Origin: Chromera velia | Taxonomy: Eukaryota; Sar; Chromeraceae | Length of the DNA stretch: 14,820 nucleotides | Assembly (NCBI GenBank): GCA_018398765.1 | Contig: JAHBMJ010002285.1 | Coordinates: forward strand, 1 to 14,820 | Direction of reading: 5' to 3' | In this document: one piece after another, positions 1-10,197 of the stretch | Layout of the letters: every line of letters begins with the position of its first letter | Position numbering within the stretch: the first letter of the stretch is position 1 | The notes under the pieces: model-generated | The model's database searches: none | Told to the model about the DNA's origin: nothing | Seen by the model: only the letters and a program-made list of their open reading frames with translations | Position numbers and translations under genes: made by a program

Positions 1-629
1 GACTTACCGGCTTTAATCACTGGTAGCCTCAATCAATCAACCAGTCTCAGATCGAACGACAAAAAGTGGATGATACTAGCTGTGGATCACAACTAGAATC
101 ATAGTCTCTGTGATTTGTTCCGAATCGAATCGATGTGCAATGATTCCATAAGGAATCACAAGGACTTTCTTTTTTAAATAAGATAACGGGGCGCATTGAA
201 TTCAATATGCTTCAAGTACTAGTGGTGCACGGATGAATCGCTTCATAGAGAATCAAGAAATTACTACTGGATGAACAGGCATGGATACATTGAGGGAGAT
301 ACATGCATGCAGAGATGAAAATAGAAGGGATAGGAAAGCCCGTTTTCATTTACCTCACTAAGTATGCAAGCAGTCCGGAAGAAAAAAGAAAAAAAGAGTC
401 AGGAAGAAAAGAAAAAAGAAAAACCACCGAGGACCTCCCGTGGCACTTATTAGAAATGATATAAAAAATCTGTTCCATAGTTCTTTTTCTATTATTACAA
501 CTTACAACGTCTTTTTACACAAAGTTTCAGCTTCTAACTCCTTACCAATTATGAGAACGAGTTTTTTGCGGAAATGCGCCGCTTTAGGGGGGCAAAAAAA
601 TACCCCACTCGCCCCCGGCATGCGATATG
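1..629. other. Non-coding stretch, no gene recognised
   Basis: AT-leaning DNA with ATC/AATC-rich words (AATCAATCAATC, GAATCGAATCGA) and A-rich purine runs near 380-425. A minus-strand frame reaching in from the CA block has no recognisable features. Confidence 0.6.
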
Positions 630-643
630 CACACACACACATG

Positions 644-691
<48 letters not shown>

Positions 692-739
692 TACACACAC
701 ATACACACACATACACACACACACACAGACACACACACA

Positions 740-775
<36 letters not shown>

Positions 776-823
776 TACACACACATACACACACATACAC
801 ACACACACACAGACACACACACA

Positions 824-855
<32 letters not shown>
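630..855. repeat. Long interrupted (CA)n microsatellite
   Basis: CA repeats are interrupted by CATA and CAGA variants over about 225 bp. The variant pattern beginning ATACATACAC at 687 recurs at 771 with the same order of CATA and CAGA interruptions, so an 84-bp block has been duplicated inside the array. All reading frames through it stay open as His/Thr or Cys/Val chains. These are not genes. Confidence 0.95.
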
Positions 856-859
<4 letters not shown>

Positions 860-871
860 AACATATACACA

Positions 872-1484
872 CAGTCGCATTAACAGTCAAACAACTTGTA
901 TATGTCTTTCAGACAGATTGACTTGGTTTTGTTCCGAGTCAATTAAGATATCAATTAAGACTTTACCAACACTTATCAACATTTAACAACGCCCAAACTT
1001 GTAAGTCTACCACAGGTCGACTCCGGCTGGGCTTTTCAAATACAGACGGTAACTTCTTTTGCCTATGCAATCTTTCTTAAAAAGCATTTCCCAGAGCATT
1101 TCTGTTCATGGTGCGTATGCAATGGATTCTATGAAGGAAATGAGATACCCTCAGCGTACTCGTGCCTTCTCTTACATGTCCTTAATTCCCTTTGTGGCTG
1201 ATCAAAAAGGCTGCGCTCAGAACTGTGCTCCACAGGTGAGACTCCGTGACAGATAGATAGATTGAAAACCCGAGATAGAAAATATAAACAGCTTCTTACC
1301 AATTTCCCCTTTTTGCTCATTGTCTTGCTGCTACAATTGTAAACCGTCACGCTGCTTTTCGACGTAAAAATATGCATTGCAAAACTGACGACGCATGGCT
1401 CTAGCCAGGCATATAAGGCTATTATAAGCTTAAAGTATATAAGCTATTATAAGCTTAGAGTTAGCTAAACGTTGGGAGTTATTA
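872..1484. other. Non-coding stretch, no gene recognised
   Basis: Apart from the short direct repeat at 1418-1457 I see nothing. A 12-base T run follows at 1485-1496, just before the reverse-transcriptase-like relic. Confidence 0.6.
1418..1457. repeat. Short direct repeat of GCTATTATAAGCTTA
   Basis: The 15-base sequence occurs at 1418-1432 and again at 1443-1457, 25 bases apart. Each carries the palindrome TAAGCTTA. No function is evident. Confidence 0.7.
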
Positions 1485-1539
1485 TTTTTTTTTTTTAATC
1501 CACTGGCTCTATCAATCTTTTTACCTTGTGTAAAAATAT

Positions 1540-1938
1540 ATGGAAAAGGTGTATCAAAAAATAAAATTGACTAGAATGGAGAAAGTGAAGAACGACAGGT
1601 ATGGGGAGATCTGCCACGAAATCGGTTTCCGTTTTGTGCCGCTTGTTTTTGAAACTTATGGAAGACCAGGGGAGGGAGTAGTAAGGTTTTTGAAGGAAGT
1701 GGCAAAGTTGGGGGCAGGGAGGATGAGGGGTGGGGAGGGAGACGAAGCAGTCCAAGCAAGGTTGATAGACCACTACTACAAGCTCTTGTCCTGCACTCTA
1801 CAGCGTTTTGTCGCAGCAAACCTTCTGTCCTCCATCCACAGCAGGAGGGGCACAAGGGGCCCTTTCCAGCCTAAGGGTCTGCTTTGGAGGGAAGTGGCCG
1901 CGTTCTCCGGGTCTTTTGACCGGGAGGGCGCAAACTGA
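1540..1938 (+). pseudogene. Probable C-terminal relic of a retrotransposon reverse-transcriptase ORF
   Basis: An open frame of 132 codons ends at TGA (1936-1938). Its middle part reads as YGEICHEIGFRFVPLVFETY followed by GRPGEGVVRFLKEVAK, then LIDHYYKLLSCTLQRFVAAN about 40 residues on. This layout is a sequence resembling 'F.P.V.ET.G..G', a linker, then a helix with 'L...L..TLQR..A..L'. From memory it resembles the tail that follows the polymerase domain in ORFs of retrotransposon-like reverse transcriptases scattered through protist and animal genomes. No polymerase motif (such as a Y/F-x-DD box) is present and nothing upstream of 1540 continues the frame, so it would be a 5'-truncated remnant. 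The last 40 codons look non-homologous. The family match is recognition of pattern only, not a search result. Confidence 0.4.
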
Positions 1939-2312
1939 AAGAATTTCTTTGGCAATGCGAGAAGACAGAAGAGGGATGGGCAAAAGCGCAAGCAAATGAA
2001 TTGGAAAAGTTTTGGGAACCGAGTTTAAAGAAAGAGTTTTGATGGGGTGTTTAAAGCAGGAGTTCTTTGAAGGGATGGGAGACGTGCGGGATGCACCTCT
2101 GCACAATTAAAGTCTTTCTGATTAAAAGGGTAGCCTTTTTTCAATGAAAGAACTGAAGTGTTTCGAAGGTTCTGCCCTGCATCCCCTCTGTCTCTTTTCT
2201 CTCTCTTTTGATTGTCCAACCTGTTGTGAGGCCGCGATTGATCAGCTGTATCAGGGTGATCGAAGTCACGCCTATTTTCGTCGCTAGTAGTCGTAGGATG
2301 GAACAAATCGAC
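1939..2312. other. Region downstream of the RT-like relic, no gene recognised
   Basis: No coding feature or structured RNA is recognised. It may contain the 3' part of the degenerate retroelement, but no poly-A tail or target duplication marks an end. Confidence 0.5.
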
Positions 2313-2605
2313 AAACTAGGTTAGATCCGCCTCTCATATATGGGGACGCGGCATGCATGAAAAAACCCTCAATCATCACTAGAAAATCATTAAAATTAAA
2401 TCAATTGATATAATTTTTTTGCGCCCTAAATTCTATAGGCTGAAAAGGTACAAAAAAATGATTCTAGATTTTTTTTTTTTAAAACACATATATGTCTTTT
2501 TGACTGTAAAGAGTTGGAAGCTCGATCAAAATCAATCACTTATAAGTCATACAAATATGCATGCCACCCATTACCGCCCATTCAGGCGCGGATCTAGCCT
2601 CGTTT
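2313..2605. mobile_element. MITE-like element with terminal inverted repeats
   Basis: The left end (2313-2330) and the reverse complement of the right end (2605-2588) match at 16 of 18 positions, with the core TAGATCCGC identical. A second inner block, GGCATGCAT, lies 37 bases in from the left end and 40 in from the right end in inverted orientation. The interior (about 2358-2560) is strongly AT-rich and has no ORF that looks real. Length (293 bp), terminal inverted repeats and AT-rich non-coding interior fit a non-autonomous DNA transposon. I see no clear target-site duplication, so the exact borders and superfamily are open. The inner block is nearly self-palindromic, which lowers its weight. 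Confidence 0.5.
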
Positions 2606-5364
2606 AAATTTTTAGATGATCAAATTTCAAAATGATTTGTTGACCTTACAAGTAGCCTTACAAATCAGTGCACAGATCAACTTTGAGAGCTACTACGCAT
2701 ACAAACCCACCTCTCTGCACGGATATCAACAAAGAGCTCTCTGGGAAGAAGCTAGGGAAGACGGTGAAGACACTGAAAGGATCGACGTAATTATACACCA
2801 CGACGACAGGCCAGGACGAAAAACGGTAAGCCGGTTCGAGACCTGACTTGCACACACCCATGCAAGCAGACACGTGGGGAGGAAAAGTGAGTGAGAAAGG
2901 AAAAGGAAAAGAATCGAAGGAAGAAAGACAGGAAGGAAAGGAGACAGAATGATTCAAAGCCTAGAAATCGAAGGCACCCACGCAGACGCGCGCTTGCTTG
3001 AGGACAATTAAATCGAATGCATATTCAAGGATGCATGGACAGCCAGGGAAGACGGATCGAGGGGCCTGCAGAGAGCGAGGCAGACAATGCACCTACCTCA
3101 CGGCTGCAGTGCACGGAACCAGTACATGGATAATGAGAGTGAAAAGAAACGAAAACCTCTTGTTTGTCTTTTCTCCGTCTGTCGGACTGATCTTCACATT
3201 TTGCAGACGCAAAATGCAAAAGAAAAGGACAGAATAAAGATGGCCTGCTTTCCCTGCCCCCCATTCATTGTTCCTTTTCCTCGACCTCGCCTGGAATTCA
3301 TGCGGCAATTACAATGAAGAAAAGAATGTGATGAAGCGGGTAGATAAAGTACTCTCACGCACGCATACAATTTGATTCTTCGCTGTCTCCAGCCTGAGTC
3401 AGTGTGTCTGACGGACACATGCAGCAATGGAACAACAGACGGATCAACCGAAGTGAAGCCCATGCTCCGTCAAACATACATCTCTCTTTTCTTTCTGTCA
3501 CCATCTATACAGTTAGTTGAGTGCATTGTCCCGTGGGGTTCCAAAGAAAAGGGCAAAACCATACAAGAAAATTCAAATAACCAACCGGACAAGCGCGATT
3601 GAACGGGGGGAAAGAATGCAGCAGGAAGAAAGGAGGAGAGCGATCCAATAGTCAGACCCTCGCTGTGCGCCTGCTCTTGACAAAAAAGCAACTCAGAAAG
3701 AAAGAAAGAAAGAAAGAAATGAGATCGAGACAAGCAAACAAAGAAAAAAGGAAACCCCTTCCAGCGTCCTCCCTGTCTGTCTCGTCTCGTCCATCTCTCG
3801 GCCTCACGACGAAAAAAGAAAACAATTTCCTTCTTGCCTCCCTCGATCACCCACTTTTCTCTCTCCCTCCCTCTCTCTCTCTTTCTTTCTTTCCACGCAA
3901 GCCTGAAAGAAAAGAAGAATCCTTCCAGAGCCCCCTGCTGCTGTCTGCAGGGGATTTTTGAATTTTTAGAAACAAAAGCTCTCCCTCGCGCTGTCTATCA
4001 ATTCAAAGGACGCTCATAAAAGCATACGAGAAAGAGACTGAAAAGAAAAGCAACCAACTGGACGCACACCACGCACACGCCCTGTGCTGGTGCGACCTGC
4101 CACTTTTCTGCTTGTCCGTCCATCTGTCTGACTGTACAAAGACGAGCTAAAGGGTTGGCTGAATAACCTTGAGTGTGGCCACCGCGCGATTGTTTGTCGG
4201 AAGGCTTTTAAAGGAAGCGAGGGCTTTGTGCGTGCGTCAGTGAGGGGAGGAGACGGCCACTGGATGCGTGTCCGTCGATCCTGTCCCTTCTCTTTTGTTC
4301 GTGGGCAGGACATTTCGGAAGAAGAAAAAAGGGCGGACGAAAAGTTAAAAAGTTGGATGGCAGGCGGTAAATATGAGGAGAGTTGTGCCAACCCAATCAA
4401 CCAATCAATCAAAAGTCAATCAAGAGGTATGTCAAAAGTGAAAAAAAGAGTCAACATCTTGTTGGTCAAAAGGGACACATTCCGGTTCCTCCCTCGTGTC
4501 TGTCTCAACGACAACATGCCATCCGTACCGGCAGAAGAAAAATGAGACAAGAAAAATGTCCGGTACGGCAAGGACCAAGAAAGAACCTCGATTGATTGAG
4601 AAAATCAAAAGGGTGTGTGTGGGTAATTGAGCAAGAAAGAAACAGAAACAAAGAAAGAGTGAGAAGTGGATTTTCTGAACACCGTCAATCTTCTTTGGAT
4701 CACAGCGACTCATCCATCCCTCCGTCCATTCATCCTTCGTTTTTCTTTTGCTTTTTTGGTTTAAATATTAGCTTTAAAAAACAACGACCAAAGGAAACGG
4801 CGCTTGGTCTATCCACTCATCCTTCGAACCCCACAGAAAGCAGTCACGGACCGTGTGCCATCCATTGAAGTCTCAACTCAGCCCTTCCTTCCCTTCCCAA
4901 GGAACGAATTCTCTCTCGCTTGGGCCGAAAAAGAAAAAAAAAAAGCAAAACAACCGGAAGATCCCAATCAATAAACAAGAAACAGAAATTCCGCTCGAAG
5001 TTGCAGCAAAAGGAACAAGTCCTGCTACTTGCTGGCTGGAGCCAGAAACGGCCAAGCACGATTGAGCGTAAAATCAAAAAGCGATATGCGATCAGGAAAA
5101 GAAACGAAAAACCGAGTGAGTGAGTGAAAAAAAGAGGGGGAGTATACGCCCCCACCCCAGTAAAGTTGAAACCATCCAGTCCACTCACACGGAAATTTCT
5201 TCGGTCACTCACTGAACCATAAGCCCCCGAGGAACACACATACATACACAGAGAGAGGGAGAGAGAGACAGAGAGGAGGGAATTGAACACAGAAAAGACA
5301 CACGGAGGGAGGGAGGATACTTGACGAGACCGGACGGACAACTCGAGTCACCTCGTTTGACGCA
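2606..5364. other. Low-complexity intergenic (or giant-intron) DNA, first part
   Basis: Blocks rich in A/G (for example 2879-2950, 3690-3760, 4635-4665) alternate with blocks rich in C/T (for example 3840-3895, 4715-4760). Open frames up to about 165 codons exist on both strands, but their translations are Ser/Leu/Lys/Phe-rich and overlap each other. None carries a domain I recognise. A possible small exon at about 2679-2825 is discussed separately. Confidence 0.6.
3696..3719. repeat. (GAAA)n tetranucleotide repeat
   Basis: Six GAAA units lie within a longer purine-rich stretch. A complementary CTTT/CT-rich tract lies downstream at about 3858-3894. Confidence 0.85.
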
Positions 5365-5392
5365 CGCACACACACACACACACACACACACA
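5365..5392. repeat. (CA)n microsatellite
   Basis: An uninterrupted CA tract of about 28 bases follows CGCACG. Confidence 0.9.
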
Positions 5393-5674
5393 TTCACATT
5401 TATTCAGTCATTAATTTGAACCCACAAGCACACATAAGAAAAATCCGACAAGGACTCTTGTCTTTGCTTGACACACCACAAACACTACTTCCTTTTGCTC
5501 TTCCAGACATGCAGGTCTAAAGAAGACAGATTTCCTTCCTTCTTTCTTTGTTTCTTTCTCGTCCCCTGGGCCTCCCTCTGGCTCTCTTGAAACTTCCAAT
5601 TTGGCTCTTCATTCCCCTTTGTACAATGGCTTCCTCTTCTTCAATCCATTTCCGTTTCTTTCCTCAGTGCGTCT

Positions 5675-5731
5675 GCTCTCTCTCTCTCTCTCTCTCTGTG
5701 CGTGCGTGCGTGCGTGTGTGTGTGTGTGTGT
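5675..5731. repeat. Compound (CT)n-(GTGC)n-(GT)n microsatellite
   Basis: A CT tract of about 23 bases is followed by GTGC units and then a GT tract of about 18 bases. Confidence 0.9.
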
Positions 5732-7333
5732 AAGGGCGGCTGCCCGACAGGTAGGCTGCTAGACAGAACCTGCAGCCCTGTAGTGCGCCTCCCCGAACAT
5801 TCAGAGCGCCCCCGTCAGAGTCGGGTCGAAACGGTCAGCGGACCTCACTGGATGATCAACAGATAGAATAGAAAAGGAGAGTACATGAGAGAAAGCAACG
5901 GCAGGCAAGAAAGGAGACACATACAGCATTCATACACAGAAAATACATACAGGGCACTGCACGCACATGCACAGAGAGACACGGTGTGGCCCTCCCTCAC
6001 ACCCCTTCGTTGTCGGCAAAGAGAGACAGAAAGAAAGAACAGGAAGAACTCGCCTCCCTCCCCAGCGGGCCTCTCCTCGTTCCTTCGCTTTCCCTCTCCT
6101 CTCCTGCGCTCTCTCCTCCCCCTCGACTGTCGTCAGTCATTCCCTTCCTTCAACGCAATTAATTCTCCCTTAGGAGGAGCCGTAAATGGAGACGGCAGTC
6201 AGCAAGTCCGACAGACGAACAGACGGACAGACAAAAGAGCACCAGGAGAAAAACACACACACAAGACAAATACATACGCGGCTGGCGCCCCTTTCGCCTC
6301 GCAATCCCCGATCCTCACTCCTCACTTCACGAAGAAGCATGCACAGCCGTCGAAGCACATTCTCTTTCTGTGTCGAGACCCGGCCATCGCATCCTCTTCC
6401 CCCCCCTACCCCCGCCACCCCATTTGCCTTGCAGCGGATGCAGGGGAGAAAACAGACGAAACGGAGAGCGGGTAGAAGAATTGTATGTGCGGACAAGAAA
6501 GAAAGAAACGACAGCCACTGGCGGTTCCACTCTGCTTCTTTCTTCCTTTCTTTCTCTTGCCCGCATCCCTGCTGTGTGTGTGTGCCTGCAGGAAGGAAGG
6601 ATCGATCCCTCACTCCCCCCCCCACCGGCCTAATGACAACTATTGGGGGGCAGATGGTAACACAGACGAATAATGCACACCCACCGCGAGCAACGTTTCT
6701 CTCTCTCTTCTCGTTTCTTCTTGAAAGGGACAAAGAGAGAGGGAGTTCGCACAGTCATCCATCCACTGATGAAGTCACTGGCAGTCCATCATGCAGTCAG
6801 TCAACCTCCCTCGCGATTCATGGAACCTCATCTTCTCTTTGTTTCCACACACGCAACCATACGTGCGCACATAGATACAAACAAACAAGCCTGCATGCAT
6901 TCAACATGCATGCCACATGGAAGGAAACGCACTTCCACAACACGTGTGCATACAGCAATGCGGGCAGGCATCGTTGTGCAGCGCGAGGACTTCTGCAGCT
7001 GCTGCAACAGACAAAGGAGCTTCATTCGACTCATTCAGGCACTCACGCGGTCATGCTATGAACCGTCGCGAAGGAAGAACAAACAAAGAGAACAACAAAC
7101 GAGAAGGGGAAGAGGAAGGTCGGCATTCAGTAATGGATTGATGGAACAGAGTCATAGACGGGCGACGGAGTGAAGGGAAAGCGCAGTGGAAGTGAGAAAG
7201 AAAGGAAGGAAGGAAATCCACCCACCTGCCTTGCCGGAGGGGATGCATGCATGCATGAGGGAGGAAAATGCAGCACGGACTAACCCGCTCGAACCATCTC
7301 ACTTTCTTCTGCAAGTGGGTCTTTCTTGAACAC
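5732..7333. other. Low-complexity intergenic DNA, second part
   Basis: This stretch contains the longest unassigned plus-strand frame of the window (6186-7061). Its translation is His/Thr/Ser/Arg-rich with runs of Pro, Phe and Ser that track the underlying C-, T- and purine-rich repeats, and a minus-strand frame overlaps it. I do not regard it as a gene. GCATGCAT words recur at about 6890-6912 and 7243-7256. Confidence 0.55.
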
Positions 7334-7358
7334 GTGTGTGTGTGTGTGTGTGTGTGTG
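7334..7358. repeat. (GT)n microsatellite
   Basis: About 25 bases of alternating GT follow GAACAC. Confidence 0.9.
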
Positions 7359-7565
7359 AGGGAGTCGTATGAATCTAGCGATACTGAGGCGACAGAATAC
7401 GGGTGGGAAGGAAAAGAAAGGATTTCCTTTTCTACACGCACACGCTGCTTCTTTCGCGCCCTCTAACATTCGATCCGAAACCAACCCAGAAGTTTCTGTC
7501 GGTCTCTTTGTCTGTCTGTCTCTTTGTCACTCTCTGTTTTTTTCTGGATCTCTTGCTCTTGCTCG

Positions 7566-7568
<3 letters not shown>

Positions 7569-7605
<37 letters not shown>

Positions 7606-7660
7606 GTGTGTGTGTGTGTGTGTGTGTGTTTTGTTTGAGGGTGAGTGTGTGTGTGTGTGT
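7569..7660. repeat. Compound (TC)n-(TG)n microsatellite
   Basis: A TC tract of about 33 bases runs into a TG tract of about 25 bases. After a short T/G-rich spacer, a second TG tract ends at 7660. It is the same CT-then-GT design as the block at 5675-5731. Confidence 0.9.
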
Positions 7661-8694
7661 CATTCTGAAGAGTGCACGTGCACCTCGACGGAAAAACCGA
7701 CGACAGTTAGAGAGGATGCTTCAAAAGGGTTGGAATGGTCAACCAATCTTCCTTTTCTTCATGCAGCCATTCATTGCTGTACCGACCTGTGTAAGCAGGA
7801 TGCAAAGACAGAGACAGGGACGGGGAAGGAGAAGGAAAAGCAAAAGAAGGAGACGGGGAAAAGCCAGGCCAGAAGAAGGAAGGATGTTGCAGAAAGTTAG
7901 CGAGGGGAGGGAACCGGGTTGTTCTTCTTCCCGCTCTGTTACGACCATCTCCTTCTTCTCCTCTACGAAGTCTGCCTTTGTCTGCCTCCTGACTTTTCTA
8001 CCCCTTTTCATTCAGACCACCATCATTTGTTATGATGCATGCTTCTCTTCTCTTCTTTGCCTCATTCCGACTTGATCGAGTCCACCCAGCAGCATCACTC
8101 TTTCTTTCTTCAGATTTCCTTCCGTGCACCCTCGTTCGTTCATATGTTTTTGTTGCAGCATTGGATTTCTCTTAGGCCTTCATTCCTCTCTGTCCCCCAC
8201 ATTTTTCTATTCGGCCACTTCCCACCTTAGAAGAGAAAGAAGGAAGGAAAGAAGCAATGTCCTTTCTCTCTCTCTCTCTCTCTTTCCCTCTATACTTTCT
8301 TCCAAGTCTCAAACAGATAGTATCAGACTGTGTGGCATCAACATTTCATTCTTCTTCTTGCTCTCTTCCTTCAGACGATGAAAAGGAAAGAGAGAAAGAA
8401 TAAAGAAAGAATCTCATCAACATACAAAAAGAAAAGAAAGATCGCAGGACAGTTTCCCTCTTCTTTCCTACCATTTGCTCAACTCTCTCTGCCTCACTTT
8501 ACTTTGCTTTCTCATGATGCAGTGCGGCACTCCCTTCAGACCTCTTTCCTTACATCTCTTTCTTTATGTCTGTCTGTCTAAATGTACAATTGAGAAGTCG
8601 AAAGAAAGTCGATGACCATTTTCACCTCACGCGATGCACCTCCCTGGACCCCCTTTTTCCTTCCCTCCATCTTCCTACCTAATTGCTTTCCTCA
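7661..8694. other. Low-complexity DNA beyond the 3' end of the kinase gene
   Basis: Pyrimidine-rich runs with interspersed purine blocks, and no gene recognised. The part next to 8695 would hold the kinase 3' UTR on the minus strand, but I cannot place a polyadenylation signal with confidence. Confidence 0.5.
8232..8290. repeat. Purine tract facing a (CT)n tract
   Basis: A homopurine run (AGAGAAAGAAGGAAGG onward) is followed within a few bases by a CTTTCTCT-led (CT)n run at about 8262-8284. AGAGAAAG and CTTTCTCT can pair as a perfect 8-bp stem. Confidence 0.7.
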
Positions 8695-10081
8695 TCAGTC
8701 AATCGACAGCGGAGGAGAGAGGGAGTGGCAAAGGGAGACCCTGGTCCTCTCATCCGACTCCACTCGGGGACGCCTCCCCCCCTTCATAAGGTGGCCGCCG
8801 TCTCCTTGCAGCCCCGTCCAGCCGCAGAAAGAAGAAGCGGACGAAGACGCGGCACAGACACATGAAGAAGGCTTCCTCTGTAAGCCTGAAGGGGGTCTGC
8901 CCGTATCCTCCCGGATGTCCGACTCTTCCCCCCCTCTCTTGAAGGAAATCCCCTGACGGCACTGCAGACAGGAGGAGGAGGAGGACGAGAGGGCCCATTG
9001 GGCCCCGGCAAGGCGGGTGGTGTCGCTTGGGGGGATTGCTGGGTGGGGGGGGAGTTTGGGGGGTGCGGGAAAGGAAGAGGGCCTTGAAACGCTCTGAAGG
9101 AGACTGGGTCTCGAGCTCAGTCTGCTTGCTGCGGCTTCACTCGTGGGGCTGAGGAGAGACGGCTTTGCCTCTGCCTCGGAGTCCGTCTCCGTCTCCCCTT
9201 CCTTCCGCCCGTTCCATTCCCTTTCCACTTCACCTAATGCTCCTCCACCATCTATCCCTGTGCAGGGAGGGGCCGAAATAGAGGAAGTCAAGAGTGAGCA
9301 GGGATCCTCAGAAACAGGGGGGATGCACTCGCGCAACTCCTCAGCCACTGCTGTGAGGAGCTGGAGGCATCCGCTCAAATCCTCTGCTGCTGTTCTTGAA
9401 TCCGATTCCCCCCCGACAGACGCCACTGTGTCTGCACTGATTTCCCTCTGTTGTGTCAGACTCTCAGCACCCAGAGGAGCTTTTTCAGGGGGGACTGGAA
9501 AGGATTCCTCAACAACCGCTGCTGCTGCTGCTGCTGCTGCTATTGGAAGAGCACGGATTTCCGTTTGTTTCCCGTGGTCCTCTGTCTGCTCACCTGTGGA
9601 AGGGGCTGCTTGAGCCTCCACAGGAGAAGCAGCAGCAGCAGCGGCAGCAGCAGGACGGTACTCCGGTTGTTTGCGCTGTCCAAGAATTCCCCCACCGCCT
9701 TCTTGTTTTTGGTAATCGGCACCCAGCTGCTTCCCCTTGGAAGCTGATGTGCGGGTGTGGTGAGGGAACTGCCATCGGAGGGACGAAAGACCTGCAGGCA
9801 CGTGAGAGTGCCGTCTCTTCCTGAAAGTGGGGGGAGCAGAGGAAGAAGCAGACCTCAACCCAGGCAGGGGGGGAAAGGAGGAAGAGGGTTTCCCCTCACG
9901 TCTCCCTCTTGGCTGTCCCTGCTGCTGCTGCTGTTGGCCCTTTTGTGACATGCCCCCCTTCTCTGAGAAGTTTGGCTTCTCCTTAAGGGCCCGCCTCCTC
10001 TCACGAAGCTGCGAGGCAACCCGGAGAATCCCGTCTGCACACAAACACACACACACACACACATATGTATATATGTATATA

Positions 10082-10115
<34 letters not shown>

Positions 10116-10166
10116 CATACACATATTTACATACACACGTCTACACAAAGACACACACAAACACGC

Positions 10167-10197
<31 letters not shown>

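Larger units (their letters stand above)
8695..10034 (-). other. Probable last exon of the kinase gene, coding the disordered C-terminal tail
   Basis: This is an open stretch of 445 codons plus stop (TGA at 8697-8695). It follows a clear acceptor (TTTGTGTGCAG, AG at 10036-10035). The first residues after the junction form a charged helix-like segment (ILRVASQLRERRRALKEK). Then come a six-glutamine run, two alanine runs of about eight or nine residues, and Ser/Pro/Gly/Glu-rich sequence with no fold I recognise. Base composition is visibly more GC-rich than the flanks and falls off just past the stop, which supports coding. The frame needs a phase-1 intron, and the preceding kinase exon offers phase-1 donors. 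It could instead be an exon of a separate minus-strand gene, in which case the kinase would read through to a stop at 10471-10469 and be about 561 residues long. A further intron inside the 3' part (below about 9000) cannot be excluded. Confidence 0.6.

Noticed and set aside
220-240. GGTGCACGGATGAATCG, reminiscent of hAT-type transposon ends
   Set aside because: No convincing inverted partner was found nearby. GAATCGATGTGCAA at about 128 is too weak a match.
440-883. Overlapping open frames of His/Thr or Cys/Val repeats through the CA block
   Set aside because: They are direct translations of the dinucleotide repeat, open in every frame on both strands, with no coding signature.
4844-5341. 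165-codon minus-strand frame rich in Ser, Leu and Phe
   Set aside because: Low-complexity translation of purine-rich plus-strand DNA, overlapped by other open frames, with no motif and no splice context.
6186-7061. 291-codon plus-strand open frame
   Set aside because: Composition follows the underlying C-, T- and purine-rich low-complexity DNA. It overlaps an open minus-strand frame and has no recognisable domain.
9143-9824. Plus-strand frames opposite the last kinase exon (with poly-Cys, poly-Leu and poly-Ala runs)
   Set aside because: They are antisense shadows of the minus-strand exon. The minus frame is longer, continuous over 1340 bases and joined to a good acceptor.
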